NCBI GenBank assembly: GCA_934678955.1
Contig: CAKUSI010000059.1
Span: forward strand, 1-14,590
DNA from: an uncultured Austwickia sp.
Lineage (GTDB): Bacteria > Actinomycetota > Actinomycetes > Actinomycetales > Dermatophilaceae
Direction of reading: 5' to 3'
DNA length: 14,590 bases
Every line of letters starts with the position of its first letter. Within the stretch, counting starts at the first letter, position 1. The position numbers and the translations under genes are program-made. The notes under the pieces are model-generated. The model saw nothing but the letters and a program-made list of their open reading frames with translations, had not been told where the DNA came from and ran no database searches. Below are positions 6,648 through 14,590 of this stretch, piece after piece.

Positions 6648-6699
6648 GACGACGAGCAGAGACGACGAGCAGAGACGACGAGCAGAGACAACGAGCGGG
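6648..6699. repeat. 13-bp tandem repeats upstream of terC
   Basis: Three perfect copies of GACGACGAGCAGA (6648-6686) are followed by one degenerate copy (6687-6699). They lie 31-83 bp upstream of the terC start, in its leader or promoter region. On the minus (sense) strand the unit is a pyrimidine-rich TCTGCTCGTCGTC, likely to be unstructured RNA. Copy number may vary between strains. Confidence 0.85.
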
Positions 6700-6814
6700 G
6701 CAACGAGGTCGAGGACTACAAGCTAGTGGGCAACGCCCTTCGGCGCGCAGGATGGCCCGGCGGGGCTGGACGCAGCCTACCGGGGCGCGTCCCGCGCGGC
6801 CCGCGGCGGCCGCG

Positions 6815-6835
6815 AAAAGAACCGGAGAGGTCCGG
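6815..6835 (-). terminator. Rho-independent terminator of uvrB
   Basis: On the minus strand the hairpin CCGGA-CCTC-TCCGG (6835-6822) begins 9 bp after the uvrB stop codon and is followed by TTCTTTT. The short GC-rich stem and T-rich tail make this the most canonical terminator in the window. Confidence 0.58.
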
Positions 6836-6844
6836 AACAGCTCC

Positions 6845-8977
6845 TCATCTGCTGGCGGCGCGCATCTGACGGAGCTCCTTCTTGAGGTCGGCGAGCTCGT
6901 CCCGGATGCGGGCGGCGAGCTCGAACTGCAGCTCCGCGGCCGCCGAGTGCATCTGGGTGGTCAGCTCCTGGATCAGATCCGCGAGGTCACCGGCTGCGAG
7001 CGTCGACGGATCCAGGCCGGAGCTGCCGCTGCCCGTCGCCGCGTCGGCCGCGGCGGCCCCCCGACCGCCCGGGCGGGCTCGCCCGCCGCCTGACTTCCCG
7101 CGGGACTGCGCGCGGCCGGAGCCCATCAGGGCCTCGGTGTCCGCGTCTTCCCGCTGCAGCATGTCGGTGATGTCGGCGATCCTCTTGCGCAGCGGCTGGG
7201 GGTCGACGCCCCTCTCCGTGTTGTAGGCGAGCTGCTTCTCTCGCCGCCGCGCGGTCTCGTCGATGGCGTCGCGCATGGACGGTGTCACATCGTCGGCATA
7301 CATGTGGACCTGACCCGACACGTTGCGGGCGGCGCGGCCGATCGTCTGGATCAAGCTGCGAGTCGAGCGCAGGAAACCCTCCTTGTCGGCGTCGAGGATG
7401 CTCACGAGCGACACTTCGGGCAGGTCGAGTCCCTCCCGCAGAAGGTTGATCCCCACCAGCACGTCGAACTCGCCCAACCGTAGCTCGCGCAACAGCTCGA
7501 CGCGGCGCAGCGTGTCGACCTCTGAGTGCAGGTATCGCACTCGCACGCCGCGTTCCAGGAGGTAGTCGGTGAGGTCCTCGGCCATCTTCTTCGTCAGGGT
7601 CGTAACCAGCACCCGCTCGTCGCGCTGCGCGCGCTCGTTGATCTCGTGCAGCAGGTCGTCGATCTGACCCTTCGTCGGCTTCAGCACGATCTCCGGGTCC
7701 ACCAGGCCCGTGGGCCGGATGATCTGCTCCACGATCCCGTCGGCCTTCGCCATCTCGTAGGCGCCCGGGGTGGCGGACAGGTAGATCGTCTGCCCGATCC
7801 GCTCCAGGAACTCCTCCCACTTGAGCGGCCGGTTGTCCATCGCAGAGGGCAACCGGAACCCGTGCTCGACGAGCGTCCGTTTGCGGGACATGTCGCCCTC
7901 GTACATCGCCCCGATCTGCGGCACGGTCACGTGCGACTCGTCGATGACGAGCAGGAAGTCCTCGGGGAAGTAATCGAGCAGGCAGTTGGGCGCCGTACCC
8001 CGCTCGCGCCCGTCGATGTGCATCGAGTAGTTCTCGATGCCGGCGCAAGCCCCGACCGTGGTCATCATCTCCACGTCGTACGTCGTCCGCATGCGGAGCC
8101 GCTGCGCCTCGAGCAGCTTGCCCTGTCGCTCGAACTCGGCCAACCGCGCGGCGAGCTCCTCCTCAATCCCGGCGACGGCGCGCTGCATCCGCTCCGGCCC
8201 GGCCACGTAGTGGCTCGCCGGGAAGACGTACATTTCGTGCTCCTCGCGCACGATCTGACCGGTCAGCGGATGCAGCGTGTAGAGCCGCTCGATCTCGTCG
8301 CCGAAGAACTCAATACGCACCGCGAGCTCCTCGTACATCGGGATGATCTCGACGGTGTCCCCGCGGACCCGGAAAGTGCCGCGGCTGAACGCCAGGTCGT
8401 TGCGCGTGTATTGCATCTGCACGAACTGGCGCAGCAGGTCGTCGCGGCCCACCTCCTGGCCGACCCGCAGACGCACCATGCGGTCCACGTACTCCTGCGG
8501 GGTGCCCAGGCCATAGATGCACGAGACGGAGGCCACCACCACCACGTCCCGCCGGGTCAGCAGCGAGTTCGTCGCGGAGTGCCGCAGCCGCTCGACCTCC
8601 TCGTTGATCGAGGAGTCCTTCTCGATGTACGTGTCCGTCTGCGGGACGTACGCCTCCGGCTGGTAGTAGTCGTAGTAGCTCACGAAGTATTCGACCGCGT
8701 TGCGCGGCAGCAACTCCCGGAACTCGTTCGCGAGCTGGGCCGCCAGCGTCTTGTTGGGGGCGAGGACCAGCGTCGGCCGCTGCACCTGTTCGATCAGCCA
8801 CGCGGTCGTGGCCGACTTGCCGGTGCCCGTGGCGCCCAGCAGCACGATGTCCTGCTCCCCGGAGCGCACCCGCTTGGCCAGCTCGGCGATCGCCTCGGGC
8901 TGATCCCCGGACGGCTCGTACGGCGCGACGACCTCGATCGGGGCGACGGTGCGCTGGATGTCCGTGGTGGGCCTCAT
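6845..8977 (-). CDS. uvrB: Excinuclease ABC subunit B
   Basis: UvrB, 710 residues, the damage-verifying helicase-like subunit of UvrABC nucleotide excision repair. Visible motifs in order: Walker A GATGTGKS (48-55), the DNA-gripping beta-hairpin [12 protein letters not shown] (101-112), the Walker B box DESH (346-349), SATPG (401-405), the helicase motif QTIGRAARN (544-552), and a C-terminal UVR domain (about 661-700) that contacts UvrC. A Gly/Ala/Arg-rich linker at about 620-655 makes it longer than E. coli UvrB (673). The ATG at 8977 is favoured over an in-frame start ten codons upstream because homology begins soon after and the upstream residues look noncoding. No LexA/SOS box is evident in the 120 bp upstream. 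A terminator follows directly. Confidence 0.98.
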   Translation of the reverse strand: MRPTTDIQRTVAPIEVVAPYEPSGDQPEAIAELAKRVRSGEQDIVLLGATGTGKSATTAWLIEQVQRPTLVLAPNKTLAAQLANEFRELLPRNAVEYFVSYYDYYQPEAYVPQTDTYIEKDSSINEEVERLRHSATNSLLTRRDVVVVASVSCIYGLGTPQEYVDRMVRLRVGQEVGRDDLLRQFVQMQYTRNDLAFSRGTFRVRGDTVEIIPMYEELAVRIEFFGDEIERLYTLHPLTGQIVREEHEMYVFPASHYVAGPERMQRAVAGIEEELAARLAEFERQGKLLEAQRLRMRTTYDVEMMTTVGACAGIENYSMHIDGRERGTAPNCLLDYFPEDFLLVIDESHVTVPQIGAMYEGDMSRKRTLVEHGFRLPSAMDNRPLKWEEFLERIGQTIYLSATPGAYEMAKADGIVEQIIRPTGLVDPEIVLKPTKGQIDDLLHEINERAQRDERVLVTTLTKKMAEDLTDYLLERGVRVRYLHSEVDTLRRVELLRELRLGEFDVLVGINLLREGLDLPEVSLVSILDADKEGFLRSTRSLIQTIGRAARNVSGQVHMYADDVTPSMRDAIDETARRREKQLAYNTERGVDPQPLRKRIADITDMLQREDADTEALMGSGRAQSRGKSGGGRARPGGRGAAAADAATGSGSSGLDPSTLAAGDLADLIQELTTQMHSAAAELQFELAARIRDELADLKKELRQMRAASR

Positions 8978-9097
8978 GCGCGCCACCCTAACGATCGGCA
9001 CCGACAACGCTACGCCGACCGTGTCCTCTCGCCCGGTCGCCGGGCCAAGCCCCCGCGACTCTGCCCGGTATGGCGCCGGTCAGTCCCTACTTGGGGC

Positions 9098-9754
9098 TCA
9101 GCGCGTGGTCGTCGCCCCGGTCGTCGGCGTGGTCGTCGTCGTTGCTCCACCGGTCGCTCCACTGGTCGTGGTGGCCGCCGAGGCCGGCTCCGGCATCCCC
9201 GAGCTGTGGTGGCTCACGATCTTCCACTCGCCGTTCTCCCAGCGGTAGGTGTAGCTGTAACGGGCCTGAACCTTCTGGCCCGTCGCACCGTAGGTGAAGG
9301 TGTAGAGGCCGCTGTCGACCGCCATGTTGCAGCCCAGCTCGATGTCCGAGAAGTCGATGGCACCGGACGGCCGGTTGGCCAGGAAGTGATCGAAGTAGTC
9401 TTCCTTCTCCGCGGCCGTGCGCCGCACCTTGTTCGACACGGTCGGGACCAGGATCGAGTCGGCGGCGTAGTTCTCCACCACCCGCTTCGGATCCCCGCTC
9501 TTGACGTCGTCGTTCCAGCGGTCGAACAGCCCGGCGATCTCGGCTTCGGTGACCGGCTCGCACGAGGCCGTCGTGCCGGGCGTGATGGCGGTCGTGGTGG
9601 CACCACCGGCCGACCCGTTCGTGGGTGACGTCGTCGGCGGCGACGTCGTGGTGGTCCCGGTCGTGTTGTCGGCCTGCGGGCCGACGGAGCTGCCGCAGGA
9701 GGCGAGCAGCGCGGCACAACCGAGCAGGCCGATGGAAGCAGCGGTCCTTTTCAC
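9098..9754 (-). CDS. Lipoprotein with NTF2-like (SgcJ/EcaC-type) domain
   Basis: A predicted lipoprotein of 218 residues. It starts MKR, has a hydrophobic stretch, and the lipobox LASC with Cys20 as the lipidation site. Next comes a Thr/Gly-rich spacer, then a compact domain at about 55-180 (EIAGLFDRWNDDVKSGD, then RVVENYAADSILVP, and GEWKIVSHHSS near the end) with the pattern of the SnoaL-like/SgcJ-EcaC/CaMKII-association NTF2 fold. That fold makes a pocket or a dimer interface; no specific reaction can be assigned. The tail is almost pure Thr/Ala/Gly. GTG at 9754 was chosen because GGGGAG lies 10 nt upstream; the in-frame TTG at 9775 has no such site and would spoil the signal peptide. It should sit on the outer face of the membrane. 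Confidence 0.82.
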   Translation of the reverse strand: MKRTAASIGLLGCAALLASCGSSVGPQADNTTGTTTTSPPTTSPTNGSAGGATTTAITPGTTASCEPVTEAEIAGLFDRWNDDVKSGDPKRVVENYAADSILVPTVSNKVRRTAAEKEDYFDHFLANRPSGAIDFSDIELGCNMAVDSGLYTFTYGATGQKVQARYSYTYRWENGEWKIVSHHSSGMPEPASAATTTSGATGGATTTTTPTTGATTTR

Positions 9755-9852
9755 TTCAACTTCACTCCCCGACAAGGAAAGACGACGCGAATGGCCGGAG
9801 CTTATCGGGCGGCCGTCCAGTCGGAGGGGAATTTACGAAGAACCCCGGACGA

Positions 9853-11043
9853 TCACGGCTGCCAGCCGGCGCGCTGCGCCCACGCCGTGATCCGCGGCCA
9901 GATCTCCTCGAACCAGGGAGCCTTGGCCTCCGCGTACTCACCCGAGTTGGAGGTGCGTTCCGCGAAGTCCGACTTCACCTCGACATACTCCTCGGCGGCG
10001 TCCGGGTTGGCCCGCAGCCAGTCACGGAAGAGCAGCGCGGACTGCCAGCCAGCGCTGTCGACCTCCCGCACGTGGACGTGCACGATCCGACCAGGGTCGC
10101 AGGACCCGTGGAAGCGCTTCACCCAGAGCGAGGGGTCGAGCAGCTCCCCGGTTGGGTGGTCCATGCGGATGTTGTCGACGCGCGGGAAGCCGAGGGCGCC
10201 CATCGTCGCGACGAACTCGGGGTCGTCCGCGTCGCGCAAGTCCCGCACTCCCAGTTGGAGGTCGATCACGCCCTTGCCTGACATGCCGGGCACCGCGGTG
10301 GACCCGACGTGCTCGACCTCGGGGGCCCGCTCCCCCAGGGCGCGCACCAGCCGCTGCCCGATCCGCTCGGCCGCCACCGGCCAGTCCTCGTCGTAGGCGC
10401 TGACCACCGGAATGTCCCGCCGGTAAACCGTCTGGGTACGCAGGTTCGCCTCGAACGGCACCAGCCGCTCCTCCCAGATGGCGTCGACCGCGGCGTGCAG
10501 CTCGTCGACCGAGCCTTCGTTGGGGAGGACGACGTCTGCGGCGGCAAACCGTTGCTCATCACTCGCCTGCCGCGCCATACGAGCCCGCGCGTCCGCTTCG
10601 CGCATACCGCGTTCCTGGGTGAGGCGTTGCAAACGGGTACGAGCGTCGGCATCCGTGACGATCACGAGGTGGTAGTCGGGTCCGAGGTTGTTCTCGACCA
10701 GCAGCGGCACGTCGTAGACCACGATCTTGTCGGGGCCGGCCGCGTCCAGGAGGTCCGCGCACCGCGCAGCGACCAGCGGGTGCGTGATCTCCTCGAGGTC
10801 GGCCCGGGCGCGCTCGTCCTCGAAGACCATCCCCGCCAGCACCTGACGATCCAGGGAGCCGTCCTCGGCCAGGACCCGGTCGCCGAACCGTTCGCGGACC
10901 TGCGCGAGCCCGGCGGTCCCGGGCGCGACGACCTCACGAGCCAGCGCGTCCGCGTCGATGACGACCGCGCCCAGCTCCCCCAGCCGGCGCGCCACGGTCG
11001 ACTTGCCCGAACCAATTCCGCCGGTGAGGCCCACACGCAACAT
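9853..11043 (-). CDS. coaE: Dephospho-CoA kinase fused to a GrpB/UPF0157 domain
   Basis: A 396-residue two-domain protein. Residues 1 to about 195 are dephospho-CoA kinase, the last step of coenzyme A synthesis: P-loop GGIGSGKS (8-15), DADALARE (30-37) and DVPLLVE (111-117) are all present. Residues from about 210 to the end are a GrpB/UPF0157 domain with HVGSTAVPGMSGKGVIDL (245-262), which resembles a nucleotidyltransferase fold of unknown role. The same fusion is known in mycobacterial CoaE (about 407 residues), so this is a lineage trait rather than an assembly artefact. The ATG at 11043 is the first residue of the kinase homology; 13 codons of in-frame upstream sequence are not conserved-looking. 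Confidence 0.96.
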   Translation of the reverse strand: MLRVGLTGGIGSGKSTVARRLGELGAVVIDADALAREVVAPGTAGLAQVRERFGDRVLAEDGSLDRQVLAGMVFEDERARADLEEITHPLVAARCADLLDAAGPDKIVVYDVPLLVENNLGPDYHLVIVTDADARTRLQRLTQERGMREADARARMARQASDEQRFAAADVVLPNEGSVDELHAAVDAIWEERLVPFEANLRTQTVYRRDIPVVSAYDEDWPVAAERIGQRLVRALGERAPEVEHVGSTAVPGMSGKGVIDLQLGVRDLRDADDPEFVATMGALGFPRVDNIRMDHPTGELLDPSLWVKRFHGSCDPGRIVHVHVREVDSAGWQSALLFRDWLRANPDAAEEYVEVKSDFAERTSNSGEYAEAKAPWFEEIWPRITAWAQRAGWQP

Positions 11044-11050
11044 AGTCCTC

Positions 11051-11056
11051 ACTGTA
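11051..11056 (-). promoter_or_regulatory. Possible -10 element for a leaderless coaE transcript
   Basis: TACAGT on the minus strand matches TATAAT at four positions and ends 7 nt before the coaE ATG, so transcription could start at or next to the A of the start codon. The Shine-Dalgarno is weak (GAGG only 3 nt away) and no clear -35 is seen. Leaderless mRNAs are common in actinomycetes. Confidence 0.3.
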
Positions 11057-11121
11057 GGTCTCCGGTCGGCGGACCAGCGCACGCATCGCCGGAAAAGTGA
11101 CTCAGCGAGCTATCGAACGCG

Positions 11122-12087
11122 TCACGTGGCGCCGACGGCGGCAGGGGTTATCCGGTCCAACGCGTCCGCCACCCGACGTGCCCGGTCCGGGTAGTTCGTG
11201 ACCACGCCGTCCACTCCCGCCTGGACGACGAGCGCCAGGTCGGCGGGATCGTCCACCGTCCACGGCACGATGCGCAGACCGAGCGCGTGGCACCGGTCCG
11301 CCAGGTCCTTGTTGGCCAGCAGCTCGAAGCCAGGCGCCGTCGACGTGCCGCCGTAGGGGAGGGCGAAGTAGGGGCAGACCACGTGGGCGCCGGCGTCGCG
11401 AGCGGCGCTCGGCAGGTCACGGACGGGTAGTGGTGCCGCGCCCGCACCGGCGACGCCGAGGGCATCGCCGAACCAGCACCCGTCGACGCGGACGGAGGCA
11501 AGTGCCGACCGGCGCAGGTGCGGCGCCACGTCGGCGGCCTGGGCGAGGACCGCCCAGTCGAAGGAGTGCACGGTGCTGCGGTCGAAGACCCCGCAGTCCG
11601 CGATCACCGCACAGGTCGCGGCGACCAGCTCCGCGCGACGGTCACGCTGCCGCGGGTCGTGCTGGTCGACCTTGACCTCGACCACGAAGCGCATCATGGG
11701 TGATACACGTGTCACCTGGTCGAAGAGGGCCCGCAGGGACAGCATCCGCTCCCCCGGCGCCGGGCGCTGACCAGGATGTTCCTCACGGGTGTGCTCCCCG
11801 ATGAGCACCTCACCGAGCTGCTGCGAGGTCAGTTCGTCCACACGCCGGCCCACGAGTGAGGGGTGCGGTGGACGGCATCGCCGGAGGTCCAGGACCGGGT
11901 CGTGCCAGACCATCGGGACCCCGTCGGCGGACAGCCGTACGTCCAGCTCCACCGACGTGGCGCCCAGGCGCGCCGCCAAGGCGAAGCCGGCCCCGCTGTT
12001 CTCCGGGAGGTATCCGAGGGCACCGCGGTGGCCCTGCACGTCGAACCCTGCGTCCGGCCCCTCCTCGGGGCCGCGATCCGCGCTCAT
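11122..12087 (-). CDS. Glycerophosphodiester phosphodiesterase
   Basis: A 321-residue GDPD-family TIM-barrel enzyme that splits glycerophosphodiesters into glycerol-3-phosphate and an alcohol, recycling phospholipid headgroups. Key residues are visible: QGHRGALGYLPENS (18-31, catalytic His20 and Arg21), VELDVRLSADG (46-56, metal ligands Glu47 and Asp49), WHDP (61-64, second catalytic His62), FVVEVKV (134-140, Glu137 and Lys139), and the C-terminal strand GVDGVVTNYPD (291-301). No signal peptide is seen, so a cytoplasmic location is likely. ATG at 12087 is favoured because a longer reading frame (to 12162) would pass through the large hairpin at 12109-12150. It lies between rpsA and coaE, 78 bp from the latter. 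Confidence 0.93.
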   Translation of the reverse strand: MSADRGPEEGPDAGFDVQGHRGALGYLPENSGAGFALAARLGATSVELDVRLSADGVPMVWHDPVLDLRRCRPPHPSLVGRRVDELTSQQLGEVLIGEHTREEHPGQRPAPGERMLSLRALFDQVTRVSPMMRFVVEVKVDQHDPRQRDRRAELVAATCAVIADCGVFDRSTVHSFDWAVLAQAADVAPHLRRSALASVRVDGCWFGDALGVAGAGAAPLPVRDLPSAARDAGAHVVCPYFALPYGGTSTAPGFELLANKDLADRCHALGLRIVPWTVDDPADLALVVQAGVDGVVTNYPDRARRVADALDRITPAAVGAT

Positions 12088-12108
12088 ACCGCCACCATCG
12101 GCGAACGG

Positions 12109-12150
12109 CGACGGGCTCCGCCACCCCTTGCGGGTGAACGGAGCCCGTCG
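12109..12150 (-). terminator. Large hairpin between rpsA and the phosphodiesterase gene
   Basis: A perfect 12-bp inverted repeat, CGACGGGCTCCG / CGGAGCCCGTCG, encloses a second 5-bp stem, CACCC / GGGTG (12122-12126 and 12132-12136), with a 5-nt loop. It is 60 bp beyond the rpsA stop and 21 bp before the next start codon. There is no T-tract. It is probably the rpsA terminator, but its position also allows partial read-through or leader control of the downstream gene. Confidence 0.72.
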
Positions 12151-12210
12151 GCTGTCCGTCATCGGCGAGGCCGGAGACGACGTCGGTGAGGACGAGTTGC
12201 TGACGCCGGC

Positions 12211-13668
12211 TCAGTGACCGGTCAGCTTCTCCCGCAGCGCGGCCAGCGCCTCGTCGGAGGCCAGCGTCCCCTCGGCCGGGCCCGCGGTGTCCGCGCGGCC
12301 CGAGGAGTACGACGTCGGGATCTCCCCACCCGAGGCCGCCGCGTCCGCGTCGGCCTCCAAGGCGTCCTTGACCTGGGTGCGGTGCGCCTCCCACCGGGCG
12401 TACGCCTCGGAGTACTGCTTCTCCCACCGCTCGCGCGCCGCCTCGTGGCCGGGCAGCCACTCGTTGGCCTCCGGGTCGAAGCCCTCCGGGTACTTGTAGT
12501 TGCCCTGGTCGTCGTACTCGGCCGCCATCCCGTACAGGGTGGGGTCGAACTCCGCCGTGGCGACCGCGGCGTCGTTGGCCTGCTTCAGCGACAGCGAGAT
12601 CCGGCGCCGGTCGAGGTCGATGTCGATGACCTTGACGAAGATGTCCTGCCCCACGGAGACGACCTGCTCGGGCAGCTCCACGTGACGCTCGGCCAGCTCG
12701 GAGATGTGGACCAGGCCCTCGATGCCGTCGTCGACCCGCACGAACGAGCCGAACGGCACCAGCTTGGTGACCTTGCCCGGCACGACCTGGCCGATCGCGT
12801 GGGTCCGGGCGAAGTGCTGCCACGGGTCCTCCTGCGTCGCCTTCAGCGACAGGGAGACCCGCTCGCGGTCCATGTCGACGTCCAGGACCTCGACCGTGAC
12901 CTCCTGGCCCACCTCGACGACCTCGCTCGGGTGGTCGATGTGCTTCCAGCTCAACTCGGAGACGTGCACCAGCCCGTCGACCCCGCCGAGGTCCACGAAC
13001 GCACCGAAGTTCACGATCGAGGAAACCACTCCGGAGCGGACCTGGCCCTTCTGCAACTCCTTCAGGAAGCTGGTGCGCACCTCGGACTGCGTCTGCTCCA
13101 GCCACGCGCGACGCGACAGGACCACGTTGTTGCGGTTCTTGTCGAGCTCGATGATCTTGGCCTCGATCTCCTTGCCGACGTACGGCTGGAGGTCGCGCAC
13201 CCGGCGCATCTCGACCAGGGAGGCGGGCAGGAAGCCGCGCAGCCCGATGTCGAGGATCAGGCCACCCTTGACCACCTCGATGACGGTGCCGGTGACGACG
13301 CCGTCCTCCTCCTTGATCCGCTCGATCGTGCCCCACGCGCGCTCATACTGCGCGCGCTTCTTGGACAGGATCAGCCGGCCCTCCTTGTCCTCCTTCTGGA
13401 GGACCAGAGCCTCGACCTCGTCACCCACGGTGACGACTTCGCTGGGGTCCACATCGTGCTTGATGGAGAGTTCGCGGGAGGGGATGACCCCCTCGGTCTT
13501 GTAGCCGATATCGAGCAGGACCTCGTCCCGGTCGACCTTGACGATGACTCCCTCGACGATGTCCCCGTCGTTGAAGTGCTTGATGGTGGCGTCGATCGCG
13601 GCGAGGAGATCCTCGGTGGAACCGATGTCGTTGATCGCGATCTGGGCGGTGGCCGGGCTGGCAGTCAT
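12211..13668 (-). CDS. rpsA: 30S ribosomal protein S1
   Basis: S1, 485 residues, which binds mRNA at the 30S platform and helps structured or weakly led messages enter the ribosome. Four S1/OB-fold repeats are visible at about 36-105, 122-188, 209-277 and 294-363; the last two carry the typical FGAFVDLGGVDGLVHVSEL and FGSFVRVDDGIEGLVHISEL blocks. E. coli S1 has six repeats; four plus a variable tail is the actinomycete form (about 480 residues in M. tuberculosis). The tail (364-485) is acidic, Ala-rich and Trp/Tyr-containing, with no S1 fold. The reading frame stays open up to 13932, but ATG at 13668 begins the conserved protein and has GGAG 10 nt upstream. A large hairpin follows the gene. 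Confidence 0.97.
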   Translation of the reverse strand: MTASPATAQIAINDIGSTEDLLAAIDATIKHFNDGDIVEGVIVKVDRDEVLLDIGYKTEGVIPSRELSIKHDVDPSEVVTVGDEVEALVLQKEDKEGRLILSKKRAQYERAWGTIERIKEEDGVVTGTVIEVVKGGLILDIGLRGFLPASLVEMRRVRDLQPYVGKEIEAKIIELDKNRNNVVLSRRAWLEQTQSEVRTSFLKELQKGQVRSGVVSSIVNFGAFVDLGGVDGLVHVSELSWKHIDHPSEVVEVGQEVTVEVLDVDMDRERVSLSLKATQEDPWQHFARTHAIGQVVPGKVTKLVPFGSFVRVDDGIEGLVHISELAERHVELPEQVVSVGQDIFVKVIDIDLDRRRISLSLKQANDAAVATAEFDPTLYGMAAEYDDQGNYKYPEGFDPEANEWLPGHEAARERWEKQYSEAYARWEAHRTQVKDALEADADAAASGGEIPTSYSSGRADTAGPAEGTLASDEALAALREKLTGH

Positions 13669-13991
13669 GTAGTGGGGGCTCCGATGGTGGACTGGGATCG
13701 CTGGGTGGATACAGGATCGGGGGGATTGCGGCGTGCTACCGCGCTCCCCGACGGATGAGGGACATACAGGTGCGGCCGGACAAGGTCCGAGGTGGCAAGC
13801 GACGGGTGCCGTCCCACACCATCGGATGTCTTGCACGGCCGCGATAACGTGCGCGTCGGCACGGAACACCCATCGCCCGGCGGAACCTGAGGTGCCATCG
13901 GGCGCACGTGGGCGCACGTGGAGACCCGCCAAGCCTACCCCTCCTCGTGAGGTGGCGGCAAAGCACCCGACCGGCCGGGCAGACTACGCCC
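13669..13991. other. 323-bp divergent intergenic region between rpsA and the methyltransferase
   Basis: No gene is supported here. The minus-strand frame is open but has no start or homology of its own, and looks like the rpsA leader. It contains small perfect hairpins CGGAC-AAG-GTCCG (13777-13789) and GACGG-GTG-CCGTC (13801-13813), which could structure the rpsA 5' leader, and the direct repeat at 13901-13921. No confident -35/-10 pair was found for either gene. Confidence 0.6.
13901..13921. repeat. Two tandem 10-bp repeats with CACGTG cores
   Basis: GCGCACGTGG occurs twice in perfect tandem (13902-13911 and 13912-13921). Each copy contains the palindrome CACGTG, and the centres are 10 bp apart, about one helical turn. 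This suits cooperative protein binding between divergent promoters, but is unproven. Confidence 0.7.
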
Positions 13992-14590
13992 ATGCAGCCC
14001 TCCCCGCCCGGAGTCCCCGCCGACGGCGTGAGCCGTCGCGAGACCGATCAGGCCACCACGGCGCGGGCCAATCGGAGCTGGTGGGACGCCAGCGCCGGGA
14101 CCTATTACGCCGAGCACGGAGACTTCCTCGGCGACGCCGACCTGCTGTGGGGCCCGGAGGGTTACCGCGAGTCCGCGGCACGACTCCTCGGCGACCTGAC
14201 CGGGCTGGACGTCCTCGAGATCGGGTGCGGCGCCGCGCAGGGATCCCGGTACGTCGCCGGGCGGGGCGCCCGGGTGATCGCCTCGGACCTGTCCACCGGC
14301 ATGCTCGCGCAGGCCCGGGCGATCGACGCCCGACGCGGCGCGGCCACCGCGTCAGACGTCGGCTGGTCCGGCGAGGACGTGGCGGGCGGGCCGCGGCGGA
14401 CACCGCATGCGTATGTGCAATGCGACGGCGCCGCGCTGCCGTTCGCCGACCGCTCCTTCGACCTGGTGTTCGCCGCCTATGGAGCCGTGCCCTTCGTGGC
14501 CGACAGCGCCCGGTTGATGACCGAGGCCGCCCGCGTGCTCCGACCCGGCGGGCGCTTCGTCTTCTCCACCACCCACCCCATCCGCTGGTC
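13992..14590 (+). CDS. Class I SAM-dependent methyltransferase (partial, cut at window end)
   Basis: The first 199 residues of a class I methyltransferase; the frame runs open to the last base, so the C-terminus is missing. Motif I is VLEIGCGAAQG (74-84), followed by the acidic end of strand 2 in IASDLS (Asp99), and CDGAALPFADRSFDLVF (144-160) with the motif II-III Asp. RVLRPGGRFVFSTTHP (181-196) is the usual strand-5 region. This is the UbiE/Methyltransf_11 type; the substrate is unknown. No convincing Shine-Dalgarno precedes the ATG; a GTG at codon 13 is an alternative start. It diverges from rpsA. In related genomes this interval lies close to polA, so polA may lie further right (inference). 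Confidence 0.9.
   Translation, partial: MQPSPPGVPADGVSRRETDQATTARANRSWWDASAGTYYAEHGDFLGDADLLWGPEGYRESAARLLGDLTGLDVLEIGCGAAQGSRYVAGRGARVIASDLSTGMLAQARAIDARRGAATASDVGWSGEDVAGGPRRTPHAYVQCDGAALPFADRSFDLVFAAYGAVPFVADSARLMTEAARVLRPGGRFVFSTTHPIRW

Noticed and set aside
6617..6844. yybP-ykoY manganese riboswitch upstream of terC
   Set aside because: Such riboswitches control some terC-family genes, but the leader here is dominated by 13-bp tandem repeats and no conserved riboswitch core was recognised by eye.
8978..9097. LexA/SOS box upstream of uvrB
   Set aside because: No actinomycete-type GAAC-N4-GTTC dyad was found between the uvrB start and the preceding gene.
7526..9628. A 700-codon open frame on the plus strand opposite uvrB
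   Set aside because: It is antisense to the unambiguous uvrB gene, has Arg/His/Leu-rich composition typical of high-GC shadow frames, and shows no domain.
11810..13758. Long open frames of about 500 codons on both strands across rpsA (11810-13336 minus, 12214-13758 plus)
   Set aside because: They are out of frame with the intact four-domain S1 protein and have low-complexity composition; third-position GC bias makes such frames common.
13669..13932. N-terminal extension of S1 by 88 residues
   Set aside because: The frame is open, but the sequence is Cys/Pro/His-rich and unlike S1, and the ATG at 13668 starts the conserved protein.

Overview
The window is high-GC DNA with dense, leftward-biased coding, GTG as well as ATG starts, and a four-domain ribosomal protein S1, a CoaE fused to a GrpB/UPF0157 domain and a Gly/Ala-rich UvrB linker. 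Together these point to an actinomycete (Actinomycetota). The gene order methyltransferase / rpsA / coaE / uvrB / metallo-hydrolase resembles the polA-rpsA-coaE-uvrB-uvrA chromosome region of that phylum, so this is core chromosome with accessory genes inserted. The genus cannot be fixed from the sequence alone.

Layout, left to right. 19-681 (+) is a glyoxalase-II-like metallo-beta-lactamase hydrolase. 730-1182 (-) is a small secreted protein of unknown function. 1360-2331 and 2423-3358 (+) are tandem paralogous EamA/RhtA-type exporters. 3372-4213 (-) is a two-gene toxin-antitoxin-like operon whose promoter region carries four perfect copies of a 9-bp repeat. 4347-5492 (-) is an acyl-CoA dehydrogenase with its own promoter and operator-like palindrome. 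5558-6616 (-) is a TerC-family membrane protein. 6845-8977 (-) is uvrB. 9098-9754 (-) is a lipoprotein with an NTF2-like domain. 9853-11043 (-) is coaE-GrpB. 11122-12087 (-) is a glycerophosphodiester phosphodiesterase. 12211-13668 (-) is rpsA. 13992-14590 (+) is a SAM methyltransferase cut by the window end.

The housekeeping block covers translation (S1), coenzyme A synthesis (CoaE) and nucleotide excision repair (UvrB). The accessory genes are mostly single transcription units separated by recognisable hairpins: one after rpsA, one after uvrB, and one shared between the convergent exporter and toxin genes that contains both stop codons.

The most unusual part is the toxin-antitoxin-like locus at 3372-4296. 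It pairs an antitoxin that looks like a Phd/YefM-type N-terminus joined to a HicB-like segment with a poorly characterised partner, and has an iterated TGTAC-core repeat at the predicted transcription start. No CRISPR array, insertion sequence, tRNA, rRNA or phage gene was seen.
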